A DNA stretch of 64,000 nt from Glebionis coronaria (GCA_025667525.1 CM046882.1:218286592-218350591); one strand, 5' to 3'; shown: positions 48,716 through 61,812, counted from the stretch's first letter. Notes: generated by a model not told the origin, from the sequence alone. Program-made: numbers and translations.

Positions 48716-49661
48716 GATTTCATTGATATGAGTGATTTTACTCATATCAATTATATCAATAAACAATAAATAAATGCAATAAGTGTATAAAAATGGCCTT
48801 GTATTCGTTTGTTTGTTGTTTAATGTGTGTAGGTACCGAAGTCCGAGAAAATCGGCAAAATCGGCACGAGTTTGAAGAAAAGATCAACAAAGCAAAATTC
48901 AAGCTAGATTTTAGTGGTTTTAATCTTTTATGAAGACAAATGGGCTTGTGGGTCCCACATTTGGGTATTGGGCCCAAAATCCCATTAAGGGATCTAAACT
49001 TTTCACTCCTTGTAACCAAGCCCAATCAAAATCCCATGTTTATAAACCACATGTAATTGATTGGATCAATAGGCCGAAAAGCCCATTGATTTTGGCAAGA
49101 AATTCAACAAGCGTATGAAACATGGGCCTTTGAAAAACCCATTTGGGCTTGATCAGTTAACAAAAGAAACGAAAGTTATATTAACTTTTATTCACACAGC
49201 GTTTATTTATTTACTCATCACCACACACAAAAGTTTAACCATTCGAAAAAACAAATCCTCACCTATCTCTTACCTCCCACCCCAAATAAACCAGATACAT
49301 CACTTTCCTCCCAAACCCTAGCCTTAAATTATTTTGGGGCTTTTATTATTTATGAGTGCGTGGTTAACACGCCCCTTAATTAATCCCCAAGAAAATCGGG
49401 ATATCGATGATGGATAAAACCAGGGTGACGTGGCCCTATTGTACCTTGTGATTGGCCAAAACAGCACATCATCTCCACTTCTCAAATGAAAAGATGACAC
49501 ATTATCACCAAACTAGCACAGGGTGGCGATCCGCGTGAATAAGAGTGATAATCAGCCTTTGGATCAAAACAAACAGCAGAAAAAGAAGAAAGATACTCAC
49601 CGGATGGTCAAAAATCGAGCTAATCATCACCAACTCCTCACCCTTCACCCTCGGGTTCTAG

Positions 49662-49669
49662 TATAAATA
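49662..49669 (+). promoter_or_regulatory. TATA box of L1
   Basis: AGTATAAATACCCCC. The equivalent in L4 (about 60211) is AAATAAATACCCCC, a weakened site. Confidence 0.7.
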
Positions 49670-51029
49670 CCCCCTATTTCATTGTTGCTTATTATCCCTT
49701 CTTTTATTTTATAGTTATAATGATAGTTTTTAGATTAAAATTGTAATTCTCTTTTTCAAGTATTGTAAATTTGATTCAGTGAAATAAAAGTTGAGTTTAG
49801 TCTCAAAATATATATTTCCTGCGTTTGTTATAAGTTGTTTAAATTGATACAACTATAATCCATTAGTAGCTATTTTTATAACGGTGATATTTTCATTCAA
49901 GCTTAAGCAATAGCTTGAGTGAAATATTTAAGTAAGATTTGAGATATACTCGGTTTATCCCACTGATAAATCGGTTTAAAAAGAAGCTGTTGGTTCGTGG
50001 TGTTGATGTTGTTCGTGGAGTTCGTGGTTAGAAGGCGTTTAGCTTGAAGTAGTAATTAATCCAAGCCAGCTCAGCGCTGCGCATCTTCTCAACGGATTTC
50101 GTCAAACAATGGTTAAGCACAACTTTAGTATTTAACTTGTATGATTTAAGTTTCTGCTTATTAAGTTTAATTGATTCTGCTAGTTTAGTTTATTTTTGTT
50201 CAGTCATACTTGAGATTTGTTTGTTTGAAATTATCTATCCTTGAGTTATTACTTTCATAAGATTGAGTTTGTATTGGGGATCTTGTATGTGTAGATTACT
50301 GCATTATTTTTGATATTCTGCTATGATAAGAATATTGATATGTTATTGTATCTGTTATATTTTTCTCATTTGCTTGTTGCTGCGTATTTGATTTGATTTG
50401 TGGGATGAGATTGACCTGCTGAGTTTTTACTAGTTGTTGTCTATCAAGTGTAAACTTCTGCCCTAGTAATGTTTAACTTTAACTGATATTTGAATTTTAG
50501 TTGTCATAAGGTATGATGCGTTTGATAATTATGTAGATGTCAGCTAGCTTGAGTTCTTTCGTGTTACTGATATAGAGTAATCTGTTTAAAAATTAGGGAT
50601 TGGAATTAGCTCATAGTTTGTTGGATCTGATATTGATCTGAGATTTGATTTCTTGGATTTAGGTAATACATTGTTTGAATCTCAGTAATTTTGCTGATAA
50701 TTAGTTTAATCTGGTTTAACGTACTAGTACAATGCGAATTGATCTATGGATTGTTACTGATATATAGGTTGAGTTAGATTTGTGTAATATTTTCTTTTCA
50801 TATGTATTGATGATTAACTTGTTGACTGTATTTTACTGATTAATGAACTTTGTGTTTACTGTTATAAATGTGTACAGGATTTTTTAATTTTGATTTGTTA
50901 ACTATACGTATGGTTTTGAGCAGTTTATATGCTAATCTGCTAAAAAAACAAATAATCATTGATAGTCACTCCTATGACTTCTTTCTTTTGCTTTCAGTTG
51001 TCCAAAAATTTAATCACCAATTTGTCCAT

Positions 51030-51095
51030 CACTGGACTCGAACCCATGACCTCATGGGTGAATACCAAACGTGATAACCATTTGCTCTAGTTATC
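51030..51095 (-). other. tRNA-like sequence in L1
   Basis: On minus: TAGAGCAAATGGTTA (A-box/D-arm like, 51074-51089) and TGGGTTCGAGTCC (B box, 51034-51046), about 45 nt apart as in a tRNA. The T-stem is imperfect and no clear acceptor stem is present. Confidence 0.6.
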
Positions 51096-51714
51096 TTCTT
51101 TTGTTTTAATTATGTCAGAGTATTAATATTATCTCATATTAGTGGACTGTCAGCTTTTAGATTAAGTTTAATACTAGTTTTCATTAATTAAGTTTTTAAA
51201 TCAATCATTTAAATAAATTTTATAAAGTTTATAAATAAATAAATAAAATATAAAAAAATGTTTTATTAATTTTAGAAATTTAATTAGTTATTAAAAATTA
51301 GTTTTTAAATAATTAGATTTTAATTAATTTAGATTTTAAATAATATAGTTTCATAAATAGATTTTTAAATAGTGTAAATTTTAGATAGATTTAAATAATT
51401 TGTTATTCTAAATAATCGTCTTAAAATAAATAACGGGGAACGATTCATGCATTTTAGGATTTAATTAATTAAAAATTATAGGAGTAATTTTAGTTTAAAA
51501 ACCGATAAACCCATTCAAATCAATTGTCCAAATTGAATAAAAACATCTCAAATTCACTTGATCTTCGTGTACAACGAACTTTTTGGTTCATCAACATGTT
51601 TAATTAAATCCGTCTTCGACTTATTTATGGATTATTACCTTTTCCTAAGGGTAATTTCCTAAATTTGTCCTATACCGTATCAAATTAAAATACATCGACA
51701 TTCCACGACACATA

Positions 51715-51862
51715 AAAAAATTTGATCCTATAGATACAATTATAACAGAACCATACGTCATATGCTAATCTGCTAATCTGAGCAAAATTATTAATACAAA
51801 AAATATTAATACACGGATATATCGTGGTTTTGAGCAGATTAGCATTCAACTTTTGGTTCATT
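51715..51862. other. Filler sequence between inverted LTRs L1 and L2
   Basis: About 150 bp holding short pieces of the LTR in both orientations: CATATGCTAATCTGCTAATCTGAGCAAAA, and TGGTTTTGAGCAGATTAGCA, both related to 50908-50942 of L1. Typical of end-joining with templated insertion. Confidence 0.55.
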
Positions 51863-51881
51863 TTCCCCGGCAGCGGTGCCA
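51863..51881 (-). other. Primer-binding site next to L2
   Basis: Minus-strand TGGCACCGCTGCCGGGGAA, eight bases from the L2 end. Same tRNA-Asp type with one change (GGCACC for GGCGCC). Confidence 0.8.
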
Positions 51882-51888
51882 AAATTTT

Positions 51889-54852
51889 TGATATATCGTG
51901 GAAACGTCGGTGTATTTTAATTAGATACAATATAGGACAAATTTAGGAAATTACCCTTAGGAAAAGGTAATAATCCATAAATAAGTGGAAGACGGATTTA
52001 ATTAAACACGTTGATGAACCAAGTTCGTTGTACACGAAGATCAAGTGAATTTGAGACGTTTTGTTTCGATTTGTACAATTGATTTGAATGGGTTTTTCGG
52101 TTTTTAACTAAAATTAATTCTACTAATTTTAAGACCTGCATGAATCGTTTCCCAACTTCACTTCTACAAGACAATTATTTAAAAAATTTAAAATTATAAT
52201 CTATTTAACGTTTAATCTATTTAATTAAAAACAATTTTAAATCTATTTTAAAAATTATAAACTAATTAATCTATTTGAGAAAATTACTTTTACTTTATTT
52301 AAACAAAATCAATTTAAAACTAACTTTATTTAAAACTAAATTAATTAAAAACTAATTTATTAAAAAATCTAATTTATTTAAGAACAATCTAAATTTCTAA
52401 AAATAATAAAATATATTTTTATTAATTTTATTTATTTATTTATTTATTTAAAATTTTATAAAATTAATTTTTAAAACTAATGATTAAAATTTATTAAATG
52501 CAAACTTTGATTAAAATAGAGATTAAAAGCAGTCAGCTCTAAATCTAATAAGCTATAGTAATCACTAGGGCAGTAATTAAACACAAACAGAATACTAGAA
52601 CAAACGGTTAATCCCTTGACTGATGAACGGGAGGTCTAAAGTTCGAAACCTCCTAGGGACAATTTTTTTTGGATTATCATTTTTGGACAGATGAAATAAG
52701 ATTGGTATATCTAAGCACTACACCAAAAGTTATGTTTGGTCTGCTGAATATATATCAGTAACGAGCAAACTCCAATATAGTAAATTAACTTAAAACAGAT
52801 AAATAACCAGCAAATAAAAATCAACTCATCAACTCAAATCACATCCAAAGCTAGCTATCAGCTATATAGATCAATCCATATCATACAGAATAAATCACAC
52901 TATCTGCAAGTTCTCAAAATTCAAATGTATATCCGAAACACGCATATTTAGCTAGGTAAATTCTACTAATATCTTAACCAGCAGACTAAACAAGTAACCC
53001 TTAACGACTCTATCAGATTCAAAGTTATAGCTATCTGACTCAAAACTAACAGTAATATTAGAAAATTGAAATCAAGTAGGAATCAAGCATACTAACATCA
53101 TACATGCAGTAGCTAATATTCCTACAATAACAATGAGTAAATGCCTCAGGTTAACATATTCAAGATGCAAAAAGCAGACAACTCAGTTTATAACAAATCA
53201 TTCAATTAATATCTGATAAATTATTCAAACACTTATAAGATAGATGAATCAAACTGATAAACTTTTACTATCTAGAAAAAACAATAATCCTCAAACACAG
53301 TAGTATTGTCAACTAATTCATACACTATCTAACAATTTATACTAAAAAAATTATTCATAAAATTAAAATTAAGTTTAACCTTTGAATGACGATCCTTTGA
53401 TGAAGTAGAAATGCGCTAAGCATTCTAATGACCCAAATCAAACTCCTCACCATCACCGAACCATACTTAAACCATCATCAACAAATCGAACCAAAAATTT
53501 CACACCATTCGAACAGAAACAGAGATCTCGAACCCCAACACCATTTGAACCACCAAGATATTTGAGCTAGAACAGTAATCTAGAATTTATCCAGTGGGGA
53601 TAAATTGTTCCCAAATTAACTTTTATTAATTAAAGCTATTTAATTCACTTTAATCAACTAATATTCGTTATAATATCAACTAAGATTAGAGGATGAAACA
53701 GAATAAAATTTAAACAGTGAATAATTCAACACATTTAATCCAAAATTAACTTTTATTAATCACTGTAAATCATTACAAAACTATTAAAAGTAAAATACAA
53801 ATATTCCTAAATCTATTTTAACATTATAACTTTAAAGAAAAATTGGAATACTGATTACATATTTTTAGGCGGTTTTTATAGGCAAACCCCTAGCATGTCG
53901 AGGAGGGTTTATTGGAGATCATCTTGAATCTTGGCCTTTGATTTCTTCACTCCTCTTTCTTCTTTTGATCTAACGGTGGATAACCTTATTTCATCACACG
54001 GATTGCCAAGGTGGCAATCCATGTGTGCTAGTTGTTTTACTCTGAGACTGATGTGGCTCTCTTTTATTGGAGGATTGGTGAAGGATGATGTGTATCATCC
54101 AATCATGGAGGAGAGATGAGCCACATCACTGCTATAACCTCCATTTTCTTGATCAGAAAAAGGGGGAATTAATTAGAGGCACGTGTGTTATCACGCGCCC
54201 TTAATTAAACAAAGCCCCAATTTTTTACTTGCTAGGGTTTTTGTGAATAGTTTGGTTTTTATAGGTTTGGGGAGAGAAAGATGAAGTAAGCGGTGAGTAA
54301 CATTGGAGTTATCGAAAATAATAAGTGTGTAGGTGAGATGAGAGAGTAAATAAACGTGTGTGTGTGAGTAGTTAAGAAGCTTGACTGAAATATGAAAAGT
54401 TAATAACTTTTCATACGGTTTTAAGTGAGATAATCTTATCAAACCCTAATGGGTTTTTATGAGCCAAATATATGTCCATCAGTCTCATAGTTCTATCATG
54501 CCAAGTCAATGGGCTTTTGGCCCATTAATTTGTTACATATTCCAAGTGTAATGGGCTTTTAAGTTTAGAATGAATAACTTGTTTATTTTATTGGGCTTTT
54601 AAGACCAATAATCCAATATGGGACCCACAAGCACAATTATCCTCTTTAAAGAATAAATCCACTAAAATCGGACTTGAATTTGGCTTCCTTGATCTTTCCA
54701 TCAAACTCGTGTCGATTTTGCCAGTTTTCACGTACTTCGGTACCTACACACATTAAACAACAAACAAACGTATACAAGGCAATATTTATACATTTTATGC
54801 ATTTAGTGATTGTTTATTGATATAATTGATATGAGTAATTTAGCTCATATCA
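51889..54852 (-). repeat. Athila LTR L2
   Basis: Inverted relative to L1. On minus it starts TGATATGAGC...CTCATATCA (54852) and ends CACGATATATCA (51889). Both a PPT (54853 side) and a PBS (51881 side) flank it. TATAAAAA on minus at 53873-53880. It carries the tRNA-like relic at 52590-52662. More diverged from L1 than L4 is. Confidence 0.85.
52590..52662 (+). other. tRNA-like sequence in L2
   Basis: ACTAGAACAAACGGTTA (A-box-like, about 52594-52610) and AAGTTCGAAACC (B box, 52639-52650). It is antisense to the LTR, as in L1, L4 and A1, but diverged in the stem and anticodon regions. Confidence 0.5.
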
Positions 54853-56040
54853 AACTCCCTATTGCTAAGAAATTGTCCTGTCCTCACGCAATGATAAAAT
54901 AAAACACTAACTCCACTCTTATTTCAATTTTTGACATTTTATTTTGCAAAGACATAATGTAAAGCTTTCATTATTGAAAAATAACTTTTAGGATCATAAA
55001 ACTTAAATAGATTCATCGTCCTCGACTTTTCACTATTCCATGCCAAGTTTAAAAACAAGATCATTGTCAATCATAAGTCCCAAAATTAAAACAAATCACA
55101 CAAGTAATTTATGTTAAACTCAATCTCCTTTTATTCCTAATTGTATCTCTAGATTTTATTTGTCATTCACCCAAAGGCTCATTTGACTTATTTGATATTA
55201 ATTAATACAAAAATGAAGGCATGAACGGTGTAAACTCAACACTCAAAACCTAACCTCGACTTCAAAAACCATTGTCACTAAAGAAAGCCCACATCAAGGA
55301 TAACTTAACACGATTTGAGGGATAAATCCCCGGACCCGAAATTTGGCTAATAGGACTACTTAAGTGCAACAATAAATCCTCCAAAGTCAATTATGACCTT
55401 ATTAATGGAGTTAGCAACAACTACATCATATCACCTTGTGGCTCTTTAAGATGTGATTGTGCTCCTTATTTAAAATCCACACCCGAAGGCTCCTTGGACA
55501 AAAATAAGGGAATTGAAATTCACCATCCCATCTTATGGCTCATGATGATGAAGAAATTTTTATTATACACGTCTCCATGCCATACACCCTAAGGCTCTAA
55601 TGAAAAGGTTAGTGACTCCGACCCGAAGGCTCCTAGAGAACATGTTTTTATTTATTCTTCTTATTATTATGATATTTATAGTAAGCCAAATTTCCGCAAT
55701 CCCATGATCAAAAGTCCATGACGATGACACCCTTAATGTGTTCTCACTTTAATTACAAGGGAAGAAAAAGAAGGAGTTACGAGTTAAGATATTAAGCCTA
55801 AACCGCTAAAAACTTCATTTATTAAGCAATTATTATTCAAGAGTGAAAAATAAATACGAGGAGATTAAATCAAACACAAAAATACTTACACAAGGAAGAG
55901 TTAACCTTAAAAACTTATGATTAAACTATATCATCTCTTGTTCTCCATATTGTAAAATTTCAAAATGTAAAATCAATGGATACTTAGCCTCTTAAATCAA
56001 AGTTTTGGGTTTTCAAGTCATCTAGAGGATCAAACACGGA
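54853..56040 (-). other. Athila 3' internal tail P1 with PPT
   Basis: On minus it ends in TTAGCAATAGGGAGTT before L2. No coding frame. It holds spaced units of ACCCGAAGGCTC type at about 55168, 55483, 55584 and 55620. The first 720 bp match P2 (58314-59040). Confidence 0.7.
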
Positions 56041-56089
56041 TATATCATGTTTAATTGATACAATTAAAATAATTTACGCATTATCAAAA

Positions 56090-58313
56090 GTTGGTATGCT
56101 AATCTGATCAAAACCATACGTATAGTTAACAGATCAAAATAAAAAAAATCTTGTACACATTTATAACAGTACACACAAAGTTCATTAATCAGTAAAATAT
56201 AGTCAACAAGTTAATCATCAATACAGATGAAAAGAAAATATTACACAAATCTAAATCAACCTATATACCAGTAACAATCCATAGATCAATTCACATTGTA
56301 CTAATAGGTTAAACCAGATCAAACTAATAATCAGCAAAATTACTGAGATTCAAACAATGTATTACCTAAATTCAAGAAATCAAATCTCATATCAATATCA
56401 GATCTAACAAACTATGAGCTAATTAAATCCCTAATTTTTTAACAGATTACTCTGTAACAGTAACACAAAACAACTCAAGCTAACTGAGAGCTACATAATT
56501 ATCAACACGCAGCATACCTTATGACACCTAAAATTCAAATATCAGTTAAAGTTAAACATTACTAGGGAAAAAGTTTACACTTGATAGACAACAACTAGTA
56601 AAAGCTTAGCAGGTCAATCTCATCCCATAAATCAAAATAAATACGCAGCAACAAGCAAATGAGAAAAATATAAAAGATACAATACCAGATCTATATTCTT
56701 ATCATAGCAGAATATCAAAATAATGCAGTAATCTACACATACAAGATCCCCAATACAAACTCAATCTTATGAAAGTAATAACTCAAGGATAGATAATTTC
56801 AAACAAACAAATCTCAAATATGACTGAACAAAAATAAACTGAACTAGCAGAATCAATTAAACTTAATAAGAAGAAACTTAAATCATACAAGTTAAATACT
56901 AAAGTTGTGCTTAACCATTGTTTGACGAAATCCGTTGAGAAGAAGCGCAGCGCTGAGCTGGCTTGGATTAATTACCACTTCAATCTAAACGCCTTATAAC
57001 CACAAAATCCACGACCACATCAACACCACGAACCAACATCTTCTTTTTAAACTGATTTATCAGTGGGATAAACTGAGTATATCCCAAATCTTACTCAAAT
57101 ATTTTACTCAAGCTATTGCTTAAGCTTGAATGAAAATATCACAGTTATGAAAATAGCTACTAATAGATTATAATTGTATCAATTTAAACTACTTAAAACA
57201 AACGCAGGAAATAAAGATTTTTAGACTAAATTCAACTTTTATTTCATTGAATCAAATTTACAATACTTGAAAAAGAGAATTACAATTTTAATCTAAAAAC
57301 TATCATTATAACTACAAAATAAAAGAAGGGATAATAAACTACAATGAAATAGGGGGTCTTTATACTAGAACCTGAGGTGAAGGGTGAGGAGTTGGTGATG
57401 ATTAGCTTGATTTTTGACCATCTGATGAGTATATTTCTTCCTTCTCTCCTGTTTGTTTTGATCCAAAGGTTGATTATCACTCTTATTCATACGGATCGCC
57501 ACCCTGGAACAAAGTGTGCTAGTTTGGTGATGATGTGTCATCTTTTCATAGGAGAAGTGGAGAAGATGTGTTGTTTTGGCAAATCACAAGGTAGAATAGG
57601 GCCACGTCACCCTGGTTTTATCCATCTTCAAGATCCCAATTTTCTTGGGGACTAATTAAGGGGCGTGTTAACAACGCGCTCATAATTAATGAAATCCCCA
57701 AAATAATTTAAGGCTAGGGTTTGGGAGGAACAGTGATGTATCTGGTTTATTTGGGGTGGGAGGTAAGAGATAGGTGAGGCTTTGTTTTTATCTAAGGGTT
57801 AAACTTTTGTGTGTGGTGATGAATAAATAAATAAACGTTGTGTGAATAAAAGTTAATATAACTTTCGTTTCTTTTGTTAACTGATCAAACCCAAATGGGG
57901 TTTTCAAAGGCCCATGTTTCATACGTTTGTTGAATTTCTTGCCAAAATCAATGGGCTTTTAGGCCTATTGATCCAATCCGTTACATGTGGTTTATAAACT
58001 TGGGCTTTTGATTGGGCTTGGTTACAAGGAGTGAAAAGTTTAGATCCTTTATTGGGCTTTTGGGACCCAATACCCAAATATGGGACCCACAAGCCCATTT
58101 GTCTCCATAAAAGATTAAATCCACTAAAATCGAGCTTGAATTTTGCTTTGTTGATCTTTCTTCAAACTCGTGCCGATTTTGCCGATTTTCGCGAACTTCA
58201 GTACCTACACACATTAAACAACAAACAAACGAATACAAGGCCAGTTTTATACATTTATTGCATTCATTTATTGTTTATTAATATAATTGATATGAGTAAA
58301 ATCACTCATATCA
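56090..58313 (-). repeat. Athila LTR L3, 3' part deleted
   Basis: On minus it starts TGATATGAGT...CTCATATCA at 58313 and matches L4 from 59264 to about 61455. The last ~800 bp, including the tRNA-like part and PBS, are absent. 56041-56089 is short unassigned sequence between P1 and L3. Confidence 0.8.
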
Positions 58314-59040
58314 AACTCCCCCTTGCTAAGCAATTGCCGTGTCCTCACGCAATGATAAAATAAAATACTAACTACACTTTTATTCAACTTTTGACACTTT
58401 ATTTTGCAAAGACATAATGTAAAGCTTTCATTATTGAAAAATAACTTTTAGGATCATAAAACTCAAATAGATTCATCGTCCTCGACTTTTCACTTTTCAA
58501 TGCCAAGTTTAAAAACAAGATCATTGTCAATCATAAGCCCCAAAATTAAAACTACTCATACAAGTAATTTGTGTTAAACTCAATCTCCTTTTATTCCTAA
58601 TTATATCCCTAGATTTAAAATTTCATTCACCCAAAGGCTCATTTGACTTATTTGATATTTATTAATCCAAAAATGAAGGTAAAAACGGTGTAAACTCAAA
58701 ACTCAAAACCTAACCTCGACTTTAAAAACCGTTGTCACTAAAGAAAGCCCACATCAAGGATAACTTAACACGATTTGAGGGATAAATCCCGGATACGAAA
58801 TTTGGCTAATAGGACTACCTAAAAGCAACAATAAAACCTCCAAAGTCAATTTGACCTTATTAAATAGAGTTAGCAACAATTACATCATATCACCTTGTGG
58901 CTCTTTAAGATGCAATTGTGCTCCTTATTTATAATCCACACCCGAAGGCTCCTTGGACAAATATAAGGGAATTGACATTCACCATCCCACCTTATGGCTC
59001 ATGATGATGAAGCAATTTTTATTAAACACGTTCCCATGCA
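58314..59040 (-). other. Athila 3' internal tail P2 with PPT
   Basis: Minus-strand GCAAGGGGGAGTT adjoins L3. Same sequence as P1 with scattered differences, up to ACGTTCCCATGC. No coding frame. Confidence 0.75.
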
Positions 59041-59263
59041 AACCCAAAACACAAAATTATTTTAATTGTATCAAAATTTTGCTCAAATTTTTTAGTAATC
59101 AAATTTTATTTGATTTTTATGATCCTAAAAGTTATTTTTCAATAATGAAAGCTTTGACATTATGTCTTTGCAAAACAAAGTGTCAAAAGTTGAATAAAAG
59201 TGTAGTTAGTATTTTATTTTAACATTGCGTGAGGAAACGGCTATTTCTTAGCAAGGGGGAGTT
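59041..59263 (+). other. Inversion junction and tail piece P3 with PPT
   Basis: About 60 bp of AT-rich unassigned sequence, then 59104-59263, the reverse complement of 58314-58470. It ends in PPT AGCAAGGGGGAGTT directly before L4. Orientation flips here. Confidence 0.7.
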
Positions 59264-61539
59264 TGATATGAGTGATTTTACTCATATCAGTTATATCAAT
59301 AAACAATAAATAAATGCAATAAATGTATAAAAATGGACTTGTATTTGTTTGTTTGTTGTTTAATGTGTGTAGGTACCGAAGATCGCCAAATCGGCATAAT
59401 CGGCACGAGTTTGAAGAAAAGATCAACAAAGCCAAATTCAAGATCGATTTTAGTGTATTTTATCTTTTATGAAGAAAAATGGGCTTGTGGGTCCCACATT
59501 TAGGTATTGGGCCCAAAAGCCCAATAAGGGATCAAAAATTTTCACTCCTTGTAACCAAGCCCAATCAAAAGCCCAAGTTTATAAACCACATGTAACGGAT
59601 TGGATCAATAGGCCTAAAAGCCCATTGATTTTGGCAAGAAATTCAACAAACGTATGAAACATGGGCCTTTGAAAGACCCATTTGGGCTTGATAAGTTAAT
59701 AAAAGAAAAGAAACTTATATTAACTTTTATTCACACAACGTTTATTTATTTACTCATCACCACACACAAAAGTTTAACCCTTCGATAAAAACAAAGCCTC
59801 ACATATCTCTTACCTCCCACCCCAAATAAACCAAATACATCACTGTTCCTCCCGAACCCTAGTCTTAAATTATTTTGGGGATTTTATTAATTATGAGCGC
59901 GTGGTTAACACACCCCTTAATTAATCCCCAAGAAAATCGGATCTTGAAGATGGAGAAAACCAGGGCGACGTGGCCCTATTCTACCTTATGATTGACCAAA
60001 ACAGCACATCATCTCCACTTCTCCAATGAAAAAATGACACATCGTCACCAAACTAGAACACTTTATGCCAGGGTGGCGATCCGTGTGAATAAGAGTGTTA
60101 ATCAGCCTTTGGATCAAAACAAATAGGAGAGAAGGAAGAAAGATACTCATCGGATGGTCAAAAATCGAGCTAATCATCACCAACTCCTCACCCTTCACCC
60201 TCGGGTTCAGAAATAAATACCCCCTATTTCATTGTATTTTATTATCCCCTCTTTTATTTTATAGTTATAATGATAGTTTTTAGATTAAAATGTAATTCTC
60301 TTTTTCAAGTATTGTAAATTTGATTCACTAAAATAAAAGTTGAAATTAGTCTCGAAATCTTTATTTCCTGTGTTTGTTTTAAGTTGTTTAAATTGATACA
60401 ATTATAATCTATTAGTAGCTATTTTATAACTGTGATATTTTCATTCAAGCTTAAGCAATAGCTTGAGTGAAATATTTGAGTAAGATTTGGGATATACTCA
60501 GTTTATCCCACTGATAAATCGGTTTAAAAAGAAGTTGTTGGTTCGTGGTGTTGATGTTGTTCGTGGAGTTTGTGGTTAGAAGGCGTTTAGATTGAAGTAG
60601 TAATTAATCCAAGACAGCTCAGCGCTGCGCTTCTTCTCAACGGATTTTGTCAAACAATGGTTAAGCACAACTTTATTATTTAACTTGTATGATTTAAGTT
60701 TCTGCTTGTTCAGTCATATTTGAGATTTGTTTGTTTGAAATTATCTATCCTTGAGTTATTACTTTCATAAGATTGAGTTTGTATTAGCGATCTTGTATGT
60801 GTAGATTACTACATTATTTTTGATATTCTGCTATGATAAGAATATAGATCTGTTATTGTATCTTTTATATTTTTCTCATTTGCTTGTTGCTACGTATTTG
60901 ATTTGATTTGTGGGATGAGATTGACCTGCTGAGTTTTTACTAGTTGTTGTCTATCAAGTGTAAACTTCTGCCCTAGTAATGTTTAACTTTAACTGATATT
61001 TGAATTTTAACTGTCATAAGGTATGCTGCGTGTTGATAATTATGTAGCTATCAGTTAGCTTGAGTTGTTTCATGTTACTGATACAGAGTAATCTGTTTAA
61101 AAATTAGGGATTGGAATTAGCTCATAGTTTTTTGGATCTGATATTGATCTAAGATTTGATTGCTTAGATTTAGGTAATACATTGTTTGAATCTCAGTAAT
61201 TTTGCTGATAATTAGTTTAATCTGGTTTAACCTATTAGTACAATGCGAATTGATCTATGGATTGTTACTGATATATAGGTTGAGTTAGATTTGTGTAATA
61301 TTTTTTTTCATCTGTATTGATGATTAACTTGTTGACTATATTTCACTGATTAATGAACTTTGTGTTTACTGTTATAAATGTGTACAAGATTTTTTTATTT
61401 TGATCTGTTAACTATACGTATGGTTTTGAGCAGTTGATATGCTAATCTGCTAAAAAAACAAATAATCACTGATAGTCACTCCTGTGACTTCTTTCTTTTG
61501 CTTTCAGTTGTCCAAAAATTTAATCACCAATTTGTCCAT

Positions 61540-61605
61540 CATTGGACTCGAACCCATGACCTCATGGGTGAATACCAAACGTGATAACCATTTGCTCTAG
61601 TTATC
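61540..61605 (-). other. tRNA-like sequence in L4
   Basis: On minus: TAGAGCAAATGGTTA (61584-61599) and TGGGTTCGAGTCC (61544-61556), nearly identical to L1. B-box residues GGTTCGAGTCC are fully conserved. Confidence 0.6.
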
Positions 61606-61736
61606 TTATTTTGTTTTAATTTAGTCAGAGTATTTAATATTATCTCATATTAGTTGACTGTCAGCTTTTAGATTAAGTGTAATACTAGTTTTCATTAATT
61701 AAGTTTTTAAATCAATCATTTAAATAAATTTTATAA

Positions 61737-61740
<4 letters not shown>

Positions 61741-61809
<69 letters not shown>
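61741..61809. repeat. (TA)n microsatellite in L4
   Basis: About 68 bp of TA. L1 has only TATAAATAAATAAATAAAATA at the same LTR position (51228-51250), so the tract expanded after divergence. Confidence 0.9.

Positions 61810-61812
<3 letters not shown>

Larger units (their letters stand above)
47588..48723 (+). mobile_element. Copia-like element C2, 5' end only
   Basis: 5' LTR, PBS, leader and tandem array, then cut by Athila LTR L1. No coding domain remains, so the superfamily rests on the short LTR and PBS form. Confidence 0.7.
48724..51714 (+). repeat. Athila LTR L1
   Basis: Starts TGATATGAG...CTCATATCA and is collinear with L4 (about 20 differences in the first ~300 bases). TATA box at 49662-49669. 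It ends GACACATAAAAAAATTT where L4 has GACACATCAAAAAAATTT, then loses homology one base into the PBS. No PPT precedes it; instead C2 array sequence does, so this looks like a genuine left end. Confidence 0.85.

Noticed and set aside
52597..53560. AT-rich stretches as exons of a host gene
   Set aside because: They match LTR L1/L4 in inverted order and contain no conserved coding frame.
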